From [Phormidium] sp. LEGE 05292 (GTDB lineage Bacteria > Cyanobacteriota > Cyanobacteriia > Cyanobacteriales > Aerosakkonemataceae), in assembly GCF_015207735.1 (NCBI RefSeq), contig NZ_JADEWG010000008.1, positions 1-64,000 on the forward strand: a stretch of 64,000 nucleotides of DNA. The letters are read 5' to 3'. Position 1 is the first letter of the stretch. The number at the start of each line of letters is the position of its first letter. The position numbers were made by a program, and so were the translations under genes. This document shows positions 55,983 through 64,000 of this stretch, in pieces. Below the pieces are notes generated by a model, which saw nothing but the letters and a program-made list of their open reading frames with translations, did not search any database and was not told the origin of the DNA.

Positions 55983-56066
55983 TTAGATAGTTATGAGTTT
56001 TGAGTTATAAGTTTTGAGTTAACTTACTAAGTTAAAACTCATAACTTAATACTCGAAACTCATAAA
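55983..56066. repeat. GAGTTTT-type repeats, direct and inverted
   Basis: TATGAGTTTTGAGTTATAAG is followed by its inverted relatives (TTAAAACTCATAACTTAA and CGAAACTCATAA). It separates infB from the next gene and could fold into a long hairpin. Confidence 0.7.
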
Positions 56067-56068
56067 TT

Positions 56069-56680
56069 ATGATCCGTTCTTTTTGGTCTGAGCCTTTCAT
56101 CTGGATTCATTTGGCTGGAATAGCAGCTTTCCCAATTTGGTTAGGAATACTACTGCTGTCTTTAGCGATCGGCGATCCTGTATTGCCAGTTTGGTTGGAA
56201 TTTAGTTTAATTGCCATTATTGGTATTGCGCCAATTTTGTGGATGCAGTTGGTCAAACCCTTTAATATTTTCTGTATTTTGGTAGTAGCTCTCAAGCCAG
56301 AAGTACTAACTGTTGAACAAAGAAAGATTTTGAGTTTATTTAAACGCCCTTTAGAAAAGGTAGGAGCAATAGCAGCACCATTGTTTTTACTCTGGGTGCT
56401 GTGGCAAATTTATAGTGTGGCTCCTGTGGCAGCGGGAATCCCACCTTTAGCACCATCATGGCGAATTGTTGGTTTGTTAGTTGCCGGAGTCGCTTTTCTG
56501 TTAGCTAATCTGTTTTTTCAGATTCCTTTGAGTGTTTTGGGGGTGTTACTTACCAAAGAATCAGAATTTGCGACTACAGAACCTTACCCAGTGGAAAGAA
56601 TTCCTGCCGATTTTACGATCGCAGGTTTTCAAGTAGACAGAATTTTACCTAAAAAATTGTCGTCAAAAACACTAAGCTAA
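56069..56680 (+). CDS. Low-complexity-tail membrane protein, conserved in cyanobacteria
   Basis: 203 residues with four membrane helices (about 13-35, 43-75, 98-115 and 130-160). The N-terminus RSFWSEPFIWIHLAGIAAFPIWLGI matches a cyanobacterial family usually called low-complexity tail membrane protein; here the C-terminal tail is short. The function is unknown. It sits 102 bases after infB behind a repeat, so it is probably a separate unit. Confidence 0.75.
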   Translation: MIRSFWSEPFIWIHLAGIAAFPIWLGILLLSLAIGDPVLPVWLEFSLIAIIGIAPILWMQLVKPFNIFCILVVALKPEVLTVEQRKILSLFKRPLEKVGAIAAPLFLLWVLWQIYSVAPVAAGIPPLAPSWRIVGLLVAGVAFLLANLFFQIPLSVLGVLLTKESEFATTEPYPVERIPADFTIAGFQVDRILPKKLSSKTLS

Positions 56681-56756
56681 AATTCAAATTCATTCACAAT
56701 AGAAGATACTAAGTCTACCTCATCCACCTAATCTGTTATTCCTCTTTGTGATAGTT

Positions 56757-56954
56757 ATGGCTAAACAACCTGCTGCATCAAACATTCAAGATATTAATGA
56801 TGCTCAAGTCTGGGACAACCTCAAAGAAGCGATCGCTTCTTGCTCTGGTTTTGAGCGTTGGCAATATGAGCAACAAGTCGATCGAGATGATACCAGCCTT
56901 GATTATCGAGTGCGTCGGTATCTACGTGAAACTTTAGAAACATTAGCTTATTAA
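56757..56954 (+). CDS. Small conserved hypothetical protein
   Basis: 65 residues from the ATG MAKQPAASN; a GTG nine bases upstream is possible. It is a charged helical protein with ASCSGFERWQYEQQ in the middle and YRVRRYLRETLETLAY at the end. I do not recognise it. A perfect terminator follows about 120 bases later. Confidence 0.65.
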   Translation: MAKQPAASNIQDINDAQVWDNLKEAIASCSGFERWQYEQQVDRDDTSLDYRVRRYLRETLETLAY

Positions 56955-57071
56955 ATTGATCGCTTTCAACCAATTAGTGCAGGAAGGCAGAGTATTCTAA
57001 GGAAAGAAGGCTTTTCTTGATTCAACTGAGTTGGTTATTTCTGCTGCACTGCATTAGTTCCTCAATGCTAA

Positions 57072-57106
57072 AGACTGCTGCTTTTAGAGCAGCAGTCTTT
57101 TTATTT
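57072..57106 (+). terminator. Strong intrinsic terminator
   Basis: AGACTGCTGCT and its exact complement flank TTTAG and run into TTTTTATTT. It follows the small gene at 56757, by about 118 bases. Confidence 0.93.
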
Positions 57107-57261
57107 AAAAATAACTTATAACTACAAATTTTATGACTTATGACCCTTGCAGATAGAGCCTTGAATGTGGTAAACAAACAGCTACAAACCTCTATAGATA
57201 ACTTTCATCTGTCCCAAGTATAAAAAAGTAGTACTCAAAATATCCGAAAATTAGTAAACAC

Positions 57262-58962
57262 TTGGCTTCTCATATCAATCTGGTGACTATTTTGAACCAC
57301 AATTTTACTAAATCCATCCAATCTACTAAAACCCTAAAAGCTGGATTAGCTGCATTCTTGCTTTCTGCTTCTAGTGGATTAATTTTACTTCCCGCTGGGG
57401 CAAACCCTCAGTTAATCTCCCAACAACCAACTCAAATTACTGCACCTGCGACTGCCAATATTATTTACGTTAATCCGCAAACAGGCAATGATAGTGCTGG
57501 TGCTGGCAATCAAGCGGCACCTTATCGCACTATTACATTTGCTCTCCAACAAGCGCAACCGGGAACAGTAATTCAGTTAGCACCAGGTTCTTACACCTCG
57601 CAAACTGGCGAAATTTTCCCCTTAACCGTCAAACGTGGCGTAATTTTACGGGGGAATGATGCCACTAGAGGTCAGAGTATTGTGATTCTTGGTGGTGGTA
57701 AATATCTGAGTCCGACTTTTGCAGGTCAAAACGTCACAATTATAGCGGAAAGTGAATCTGAGATTCGCGGGGTAACTGTAACTAACCCGATTAAACGGGG
57801 TACAGGTGTGTGGATTGAATCGAGCAATCCGACTATTGCTAATAGTACTTTTAGTGATAGTAAACGGGAAGGAATATTTGTTACTGGTGAAGCTAATCCC
57901 ACAATTGAAAATAACCTGTTTATCCGCAATGATGGTAATGGAATTTCTGTGGCGCGTGCTGCTAGAGGGCGAATTCTGCGTAATCAGTTTCAAAGTACGG
58001 GTTTTGGTATTGCTATTGGCGGTACATCTTCTCCATTAGTTGCCGAAAATCGCATTCTACAAAATACTGATGGCATTTATATTAATGATTCTGCCCGTCC
58101 GGTGTTGCGGAGTAATGTAATTCAAAATAATGCCCGTGCTGGTATTGTAGCCACAATTAATGCTCAACCTGATTTGGGAACGGAGACTGAACCAGGAAAT
58201 AATATTATTCGCAATAATGCAAAATTCGACCTTCAAAATGCTACTTCTACAGTTACCATTTTGGCGATCGGTAATGATATTAACCGCAGTCGCATTTCTG
58301 GGCGAGTCAATTTTGTCGCTGCAACAGTAAAACCTCCCACTGGCGGAACTAATGCCGCTTTTTCAGATATTGAAGGACACTGGGCAAAACCTTATATTGA
58401 AGCCCTTGCTGCTAAAGGTATTTTAACTGGTTATGAAGATGGAACATTTCGTCCCAGCGAACCAGTCAACCGCGCCCAATTTGCCGTAATTATTCAAAAA
58501 GCTTTTGCCCCTACACCACAGCGCCCCAGCATAACTTTTGCTGATGTGAAAAATAATTTTTGGGCTTTTCCAGCAATTCAAGCTGCTTATCGAGGTGGGT
58601 TTTTATCTGGCGATGGGCGCAATTTCCGACCTCTACAACAAATTACCAGAGTTCAAGCGTTAGTCGCTTTAGCAACTGGTTTGAAACTGCCTAGTGGTAA
58701 TACTTCTGTGCTGACTTTTTATAAAGATGCTGCTCAAATTCCTAGTTACGCCGTTTCAGCTGTTGCCGCTGCCACTAACCAAAAGTTGGTGGTAAATTAC
58801 CCAGAACAAAGTCAGTTAAATCCCAACCAAGTTGTCACTAGGGCTGATGTTGCTGCTTTTGTATATCAGGCAATGGTAAATGCAGGACGTGCGGAAGCCA
58901 TTGTTTCCCCTTACATAGTAACCGTTTCCTCTAATGCGCCATCAGAAGCAGGAGGACAATAA
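57262..58962 (+). CDS. Surface protein with DUF1565/parallel beta-helix and SLH domains
   Basis: About 566 residues; the TTG at 57262 gives a basic N-terminus and signal peptide (LKAGLAAFLLSASSGLILLPAGA), but no ATG exists nearby, so the start is uncertain. DUF1565 begins at about 70 (IIYVNPQTGNDSAGAGNQAAPYRTI). Right-handed beta-helix repeats run to about 345 (NPTIENNLFIRNDGNGI type). Then come three SLH modules (FSDIEGHWAKPYIEALAAKG and two weaker copies) to about 540. SLH domains tie proteins to the cell wall, and DUF1565 proteins often bind polysaccharide. Two large hairpins follow the stop. Confidence 0.9.
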   Translation: MASHINLVTILNHNFTKSIQSTKTLKAGLAAFLLSASSGLILLPAGANPQLISQQPTQITAPATANIIYVNPQTGNDSAGAGNQAAPYRTITFALQQAQPGTVIQLAPGSYTSQTGEIFPLTVKRGVILRGNDATRGQSIVILGGGKYLSPTFAGQNVTIIAESESEIRGVTVTNPIKRGTGVWIESSNPTIANSTFSDSKREGIFVTGEANPTIENNLFIRNDGNGISVARAARGRILRNQFQSTGFGIAIGGTSSPLVAENRILQNTDGIYINDSARPVLRSNVIQNNARAGIVATINAQPDLGTETEPGNNIIRNNAKFDLQNATSTVTILAIGNDINRSRISGRVNFVAATVKPPTGGTNAAFSDIEGHWAKPYIEALAAKGILTGYEDGTFRPSEPVNRAQFAVIIQKAFAPTPQRPSITFADVKNNFWAFPAIQAAYRGGFLSGDGRNFRPLQQITRVQALVALATGLKLPSGNTSVLTFYKDAAQIPSYAVSAVAAATNQKLVVNYPEQSQLNPNQVVTRADVAAFVYQAMVNAGRAEAIVSPYIVTVSSNAPSEAGGQ

Positions 58963-58965
58963 TCG

Positions 58966-59026
58966 TTCGTTGTAAACACTTCAGTGTTTCTCTTTGGCTA
59001 GGAAACACTGAAGTGTTTACAACGAA
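58966..59026. repeat. 25-base perfect inverted repeat
   Basis: Two perfect 25-base arms (left TTCGTTGTAAACACTTCAG and on) flank 11 bases. It starts four bases after the stop of the SLH gene. It is either a mobile palindrome or the main transcription end. Confidence 0.88.
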
Positions 59027-59070
59027 AATAAAGAACCAGCCGCAGTAACTTCTGGGGCTGGTTCTTTATT
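59027..59070. terminator. 15-base inverted repeat, probable bidirectional terminator
   Basis: AATAAAGAACCAGCC and its exact complement flank 14 bases and abut the preceding 61-base palindrome. Its A- and T-rich ends suit termination from either side, and converging genes lie on both sides. Confidence 0.65.
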
Positions 59071-59104
59071 CTGACTTTAAAAAGCTGTCAGTTTTTTTAG
59101 CTTA

Positions 59105-59194
59105 GGGGTCTTTATATAGGCTGACCCCATTTAAAACCCGGTATTTATGTCCGGGGGGGTTTTTATAGTCAGGGTCTTTATATAGGCTGACCCC
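59105..59194. repeat. GGGTC...GACCCC hairpin duplicated 66 bases apart, with a terminator between
   Basis: Two near-identical units (GGGTCTTTATATAGGCTGAC plus CCC) occur at 59105-59128 and 59171-59194. Between them is CCCGG/CCGGG with a T-run (59137-59164). The minus-strand DUF3493 gene ends 184 bases further on. Confidence 0.75.
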
Positions 59195-59377
59195 GTTTCA
59201 GACACCTTTATTGTGACAGCAATATCGCGAAATCCTAAAATTGTTAATGTTTTTTTTATATTTCTTACCAAGTTTCTTGAATTGTTACTTTTTGTAAATT
59301 TATTTTGCTTATACGTTACCTTAGCAAAATTTATAAAAATCTTTAGAGTGTTTTAAGAATTAATCCCTTGATTTAGA

Positions 59378-59665
59378 TTACAAATCACGCTTGGCTTTTT
59401 TCTCCTGGGATTTTTTGGCGGCTCTTTGTTCTAAACGGAACAGCCACACCATTAAAGCTAATATACCCACTTGCAGGGCAAAATTAGGCAGGGCTGTGTC
59501 AACTTCTCGACCTGCGGCTAGTTGGGACAAAAACACTACAGCACCAATGAGTCCTGAAGCGCCGAAAGCTATATAAATAAACTGTCTTAACCCGCGATAA
59601 GGGGCTTTGATCTCTTCTTTGAGTCGGGCGTATTTTTCTGGGGTGGGGGGTTTTGGTGTAGCCAT
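59378..59665 (-). CDS. DUF3493 domain membrane protein
   Basis: 95 residues with two membrane helices (about 27-46 and 62-82). The core PYRGLRQFIYIAFGASGLIGAVVFL matches DUF3493, a family of cyanobacteria and plastids. The N-terminus is Pro/Lys-rich and the C-terminus very basic. The thylakoid is the likely location; the function is unknown. It is divergent from the ABC exporter gene by about 110 bases. Confidence 0.85.
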   Translation of the reverse strand: MATPKPPTPEKYARLKEEIKAPYRGLRQFIYIAFGASGLIGAVVFLSQLAAGREVDTALPNFALQVGILALMVWLFRLEQRAAKKSQEKKAKRDL

Positions 59666-59775
59666 GAGATTTTAGATTTATCAGCCGCCGAAGTTTTATA
59701 ATACAACTATAATACAAACAGCCCAGTTAGATTTTATGGAAAGACTGGGTGTGGTTGTCGTTAACAAGCCAAGAC

Positions 59776-61599
59776 ATGGCAAAATTTGCAGATGTCGTCG
59801 GATATTTTCGTCCTTATCGGACGATCGCACTTTTCAGCATTACCGCTACGAGTGTGTTTGAGATTGTTGACCTAATGGTTCCTTATACCATTGGGCAAAT
59901 TTTAAACGTGCTATCTGGACAGAGTTTAGATGGCCCATTGCAAACAGCGATCGCAGCAGTAGCCACTCTGACGGGGATACCTGCAAGTAAGATTTTATCC
60001 CTAAGTGTGTTGTTAGCAATCATCTTTTTTGTCACGGTAGTCAGAGCACCAATTCAACCTTGGTTTACTTCTTGGTTTCATTGGGAAATCGCCCTCCGTT
60101 CTCGGCGGGATAATTCCCAGAAAGCCTTAGAAAAAATCCTCACCTTACCCTTAGAATTTTATGACGAAAACAACCCTGGTCGCATTGCCGGAAGAGTTGC
60201 CAGAGGCATTACTAATCATACATGGACTTATCCAGAAGTTGCCGGACAATTAATTCCCAAACTCGCTAGAGTTTTGGGAATTTTTGTGATTATTTGTTTA
60301 ATAGAGTGGCGAATCGCTATTCTATTTTTGCTGTCTTTTCTGCTAATTCTGGGATTTAGCATGAAAAATTTGCAAGAGATAATGAAAAAAGAAGAACGGC
60401 TAGATAAGTATATAGAAAATACTGAAAGCCGCACTTCGGAAATTATCACAAATATCAAGACAGTCAAAGCGTTTGCGACCGAACCAAGAGAATTAAAGCG
60501 ACAAAATGAACGCCTCGATCGAGAATTGAAAGTAGTTGATTACCGAATCCACATAAGTTACGTCAAGTTAAATACTTGGCAAAGGACTGTGATTCAATTC
60601 TTCGTGTTTATGGTGTTAGGTTTGACCTTGGCTGCTACAGTGGGGGGAAAAATTTCTTTAGGGCATTTTGTCACAACTTTAACTATTTCTAGCATGGCTT
60701 ATGCCGAGTTAGAACCGATTAGTCAATTAGCAGAAGTATTTGCGCGGCGCTATGCTTCGATGCTGAGGTTTCATGAATTTATTCAGCAACCATCTGGCGA
60801 AGATACAATTGATTTAATATCATCGGGAAAGAGTTTGCTTCCGACTAATAGCTATCAGTTTACAGGTAAAATAGAGTTCAGCAAAATGAGTTTTGGCTAT
60901 GTTAGCGATCGCTTAGTCCTGCGAAACATTAACCTGCTCATTGAACCCTATCAAACTGTAGCTTTAGTTGGGCGTTCTGGTTCAGGAAAATCTACTTTAG
61001 TCAAGCTACTGTTTCGGTATTTTGAACTTACACAAGGGCAAATTTTAATCGACGGAGAAGACATTCGCAACCTTGATGTTACAGCTTACCGACGCAGATT
61101 AGCGATCGTCCACCAAGAAGTAGATATCTTTAACGGAACAATCCTCGATAACCTCAAATATGGTAATCCCAACGCCACATTTGCCGAAGTAGAAGAAGCT
61201 TGTCGCATCGCCAGAGTTACCGAAGTAATTGAGGAAATGCCCCAAGGTTACTATACAGTTGTTGGAGAACGAGGTGTCAGACTTTCCGGTGGACAACGAC
61301 AGCGGTTAGGAATTGCCAGGGCGCTGTTAGTCAATCCCGATGTGTTAATCTTTGATGAAGCAACTTCTAGTTTGGATTATGAATCTGAGCGATCGATCCA
61401 GCTAGCAATGCGAAGTATCTTAGGCACCCGTACCACCATAATTATTGCCCACCGACTCAGCACCGTTCGGGAAGCAGATAAAATCATTGTCTTAGACCAA
61501 GGTCAAATAGTTGAAGTTGGTACACACAGCGAACTATTACACCAAGAAGGGATTTATCATCGTCTCCACTCACTGCAAGAAACAGGTGAGCTAATTTAG
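59776..61599 (+). CDS. ABC exporter, fused permease and ATPase
   Basis: 607 residues from the ATG MAKFADVVGY; an in-frame GTG at 59749 would add nine. The first 300 residues are a six-helix type-1 exporter membrane domain. The ATPase has Walker A GRSGSGKST (about 399), signature LSGGQRQR (about 500), Walker B LIFDEATS, and H-loop AHRLSTV. It should work as a homodimer or with a second half-transporter. The substrate is unknown; lipid, peptide and drug exporters share this build. No accessory genes are nearby. Confidence 0.94.
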   Translation: MAKFADVVGYFRPYRTIALFSITATSVFEIVDLMVPYTIGQILNVLSGQSLDGPLQTAIAAVATLTGIPASKILSLSVLLAIIFFVTVVRAPIQPWFTSWFHWEIALRSRRDNSQKALEKILTLPLEFYDENNPGRIAGRVARGITNHTWTYPEVAGQLIPKLARVLGIFVIICLIEWRIAILFLLSFLLILGFSMKNLQEIMKKEERLDKYIENTESRTSEIITNIKTVKAFATEPRELKRQNERLDRELKVVDYRIHISYVKLNTWQRTVIQFFVFMVLGLTLAATVGGKISLGHFVTTLTISSMAYAELEPISQLAEVFARRYASMLRFHEFIQQPSGEDTIDLISSGKSLLPTNSYQFTGKIEFSKMSFGYVSDRLVLRNINLLIEPYQTVALVGRSGSGKSTLVKLLFRYFELTQGQILIDGEDIRNLDVTAYRRRLAIVHQEVDIFNGTILDNLKYGNPNATFAEVEEACRIARVTEVIEEMPQGYYTVVGERGVRLSGGQRQRLGIARALLVNPDVLIFDEATSSLDYESERSIQLAMRSILGTRTTIIIAHRLSTVREADKIIVLDQGQIVEVGTHSELLHQEGIYHRLHSLQETGELI

Positions 61600-61654
61600 G
61601 TTAAAAAGGTAAAAATAAAAGGTGAAAGAAAGCAAAGCTTTCCTTTTATCTTTT

Positions 61655-61752
61655 ACTCAGATCTTGCACCAAGAGGCTAGCAGCCCCTGTTTTTCGTTCC
61701 CAGGTTCAACAACCTGGGAACCAGTCCAGGGAGATTCTACCTCCCCTGCTGC
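61655..61752. repeat. Three-hairpin dispersed repeat, copy 3
   Basis: It starts ACTCAGATCTTGCACCAAGAGGC. The middle palindrome is GTTCCCAGGTT with its complement AACCTGGGAAC around four extra bases, so pairing is kept despite the insertion. The third arm pair is GGGAGATT with ACCTCCC, which is imperfect. It follows the ABC exporter. Confidence 0.8.
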
Positions 61753-61870
61753 AATACTGAATTATACCGTTTCCTCCATTGCGCTGATTCCCCTGTACTT
61801 CCTTTCTTCTTCCGTGAGGTAGAAAAGAAAATCAAATCAGGATGGAGTAAATGCCTTTTTCCTTCCTTAG

Positions 61871-62980
<1,110 letters not shown>

Positions 62981-63081
62981 ACCAGACTCTTTTTTGTCAG
63001 AGAATCAACACAGAAAAAATTTGCTCCAACCCCTTGTCAACCAAAAATTTGAGTGCTACTATAAATAATCGTGGATCAAAC

Positions 63082-63163
63082 GGGTCGATGCCCGAGTGGT
63101 TAATGGGGGCGGACTGTAAATCCGCTGGCTATGCCTACGCTGGTTCAAATCCAGCTCGGCCCA
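63082..63163 (+). tRNA. trnY: tRNA-Tyr (GTA)
   Basis: An 82-base class II tRNA with long variable arm. Acceptor GGGTCGA pairs with TCGGCCC, the anticodon loop is ACTGTAAAT, and the T arm is GCTGG-TTCAAAT-CCAGC. CCA is not encoded. tRNA-Thr follows 11 bases later, a common cyanobacterial pair. Confidence 0.96.
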
Positions 63164-63174
63164 CCTTCCACGAT

Positions 63175-63246
63175 GCCCGTGTAGCTCAGTGGTAGAGCAC
63201 ACCCTTGGTAAGGGTGAGGTCACGAGTTCAATCCTCGTCACGGGCT
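63175..63246 (+). tRNA. trnT: tRNA-Thr (GGT)
   Basis: 72 bases. Acceptor GCCCGTG pairs with CACGGGC; the anticodon arm is ACCC-TTGGTAA-GGGT; the T arm is ACGAG-TTCAATC-CTCGT. The discriminator is T and CCA is not encoded. Confidence 0.97.
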
Positions 63247-63280
63247 TTTTAAGAATTAAGATACAGCAAAGGTTTCAGGC

Positions 63281-63332
63281 TGTCGATTGCCACATTATTT
63301 GTCAACGCGGACAAATAATGTGGCAATCGACA
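63281..63332. repeat. 52-base palindrome truncating the vapC-like gene
   Basis: Two perfect 23-base arms (left TGTCGATTGCCACATTATTT and on) flank AACGCG. On the minus strand the arm enters the toxin reading frame after residue 73 and supplies its last 12 codons and stop. Confidence 0.9.
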
Positions 63333-63552
63333 CTATTTGATTAGTTTGTTGCTGATTTTCAATAATTTCTAACAAAGAGCGATTTAGTGTTAATTTACCT
63401 AGCTGTAACTTAATTTGCATCTCCCAAATACTGATTACACTCAGGAGCAAAATATTTGACCTATCTTGCAACAGTGTCAAAGCTGTTTGTGAGAGATTAT
63501 TCGGCTGACTATCCCACCAAATAAAAGTATGAGTATCAAACAATAATTTCAT
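63295..63552 (-). pseudogene. 3'-truncated VapC-like PIN-domain toxin
   Basis: The remaining frame is 85 residues, from the ATG that overlaps the antitoxin stop (ATGA). It starts MKLLFDTHTFIWWDSQPNNL, with Asp6, Trp12-13 and Glu44 of the PIN active site. Family members run to about 125-130 residues and need two more acidic residues in the lost C-terminal half. The palindrome at 63281-63332 replaces that part. The protein should lack RNase activity. It would be a normal vapC partner to the intact antitoxin upstream. Confidence 0.8.
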
Positions 63553-63791
63553 GCACCTGCTGTCCAAAATTCTTCTGGTAATGGTTCATCAAAATCATTA
63601 CTTGTTGATATTGCACCAGGATGTAACCCGGCTATTCTTGGTGCATTTTGTTCCATAATTGGAACTATACGAGCTAATGGTTTCCCGCTATCTGTCAGTA
63701 AAATTTCTGTTCCTTCATCAATAAGATTTAATAATTGTTGTACACTCATTTGTGCAACACTCACATCTATTGTTTTTTGCACTGCAGTCAT
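63549..63791 (-). CDS. Phd/YefM-type antitoxin
   Basis: 80 residues. The N-terminal DNA-binding half reads IDVSVAQMSVQQLLNLIDEGTEILLTDSGKPLARIVPI, the Phd/YefM pattern. The C-terminal DFDEPLPEEFW tail binds the toxin in this family. The stop overlaps the start of the vapC-like gene by four bases (ATGA), the standard toxin-antitoxin arrangement. The antitoxin looks complete while its toxin is truncated, so it may be a leftover or act against a related toxin elsewhere. Confidence 0.88.
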   Translation of the reverse strand: MTAVQKTIDVSVAQMSVQQLLNLIDEGTEILLTDSGKPLARIVPIMEQNAPRIAGLHPGAISTSNDFDEPLPEEFWTAGA

Positions 63792-63870
63792 ATTAATTTG
63801 CCAAAATCAGCAACTTATCTAAGATTTAAGATAACACTTTTTCCCCATTTACTTTCTATCTTTACCCAAA

Positions 63871-63960
63871 ATGCGTTGGCGTAGCCTACCAAGATTGTAT
63901 ATCGCACTCTAGATTTTCTGCTTTTATGCGTTGACGTAGCCTGCCGTAGGCATATCGCTT
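63871..63960. repeat. GCGTTGGCGTAGCCT-type repeat, two copies
   Basis: ATGCGTTGGCGTAGCCTACC at 63871 and ATGCGTTGACGTAGCCTGCC at 63926 both lead within 20 bases to TATCGC. In the second copy GCCTGCC and GTAGGC can pair. This repeat is widespread in filamentous cyanobacterial intergenic DNA. Confidence 0.8.
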
Positions 63961-64000
63961 TTTTAATCTATTTACCGGGCAAATCCAACGCAATTAACAA

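Noticed and set aside
61622-61822. Open frame over repeat copy 3
   Set aside because: It coincides with the dispersed repeat and its translation has no protein-like character.

Overview
The window is about 64 kb of chromosome from a cyanobacterium, most likely a filamentous, repeat-rich one of the Oscillatoriales/Nostocales type. The evidence is direct. HIP1 octamers (GCGATCGC) occur throughout. There is a monoglucosyldiacylglycerol-synthase-like glycosyltransferase, a C5-pathway glutamate-1-semialdehyde aminomutase, an EbsA-like pilus protein, a DUF3493 protein and a very small thylakoid-type membrane protein. Intergenic DNA carries short tandem repeats with 7-10 base periods and many palindromic elements. 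No rRNA, transposase, prophage or CRISPR array is visible. Genes lie on both strands and most are single housekeeping genes or short operons.

Layout. 0-6 kb: a caspase-like/TPR gene pair, dnaX, and a GT2 glycolipid synthase. 6.7-10.5 kb: EbsA-like protein, BioD/DRTGG protein, SLOG-like protein, MAPEG, YajQ-family and DUF202 proteins. 11-18.5 kb: Ser/Thr kinase, small membrane proteins, an unrecognised GT-A-like glycosyltransferase and a large sensor kinase. 18.8-25.6 kb: hemL, ChaB-like, hisIE, a kinase-WD40 fusion and a flotillin-like protein. 26-30 kb: 1-Cys peroxiredoxin, Uma2, cysteine synthase, alcohol dehydrogenase and a 2Fe-2S protein. 30.3-35.7 kb: a GC-rich orphan, YgfZ, a REC-GGDEF regulator and a two-gene cassette ending in a DUF2726 nuclease-like protein. 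35.8-45.5 kb: TPP riboswitch with thiC, pyrE, a tRNA, CNNM transporter, queC, Gfo/Idh and SGNH proteins. 45.7-50 kb: ACT-malic enzyme and a large membrane protein. 50-56 kb: the rimP-nusA-ylxR-infB cluster. 56-64 kb: SLH/beta-helix surface protein, ABC exporter, second CNNM protein, tRNA-Tyr and tRNA-Thr, and a toxin-antitoxin pair with a broken toxin.

How it works together. The rimP-nusA-ylxR-infB cluster is the classic transcription/translation operon. Its 366-base structured leader ends in an intrinsic terminator directly in front of the rimP ribosome-binding site, which suggests attenuation. Thiamine synthesis is controlled by a TPP riboswitch. Signalling capacity is large for one window: two Ser/Thr kinases, one multi-PAS histidine kinase and one diguanylate cyclase.

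The most distinctive theme is repeat DNA entering genes or bordering their 3' ends. A 30-base palindrome sits in frame inside the kinase-WD40 gene. A 52-base palindrome truncates a VapC-like toxin. Dispersed repeats also form the last codons or stop of the flotillin, ylxR and pyrE genes. The best candidates for undescribed biology are the rimP leader, the 34.5-35.7 kb two-gene cassette, the caspase-like/TPR pair, the orphan glycosyltransferase at 13.8 kb and the voltage-sensor-like membrane protein at 48.3 kb.
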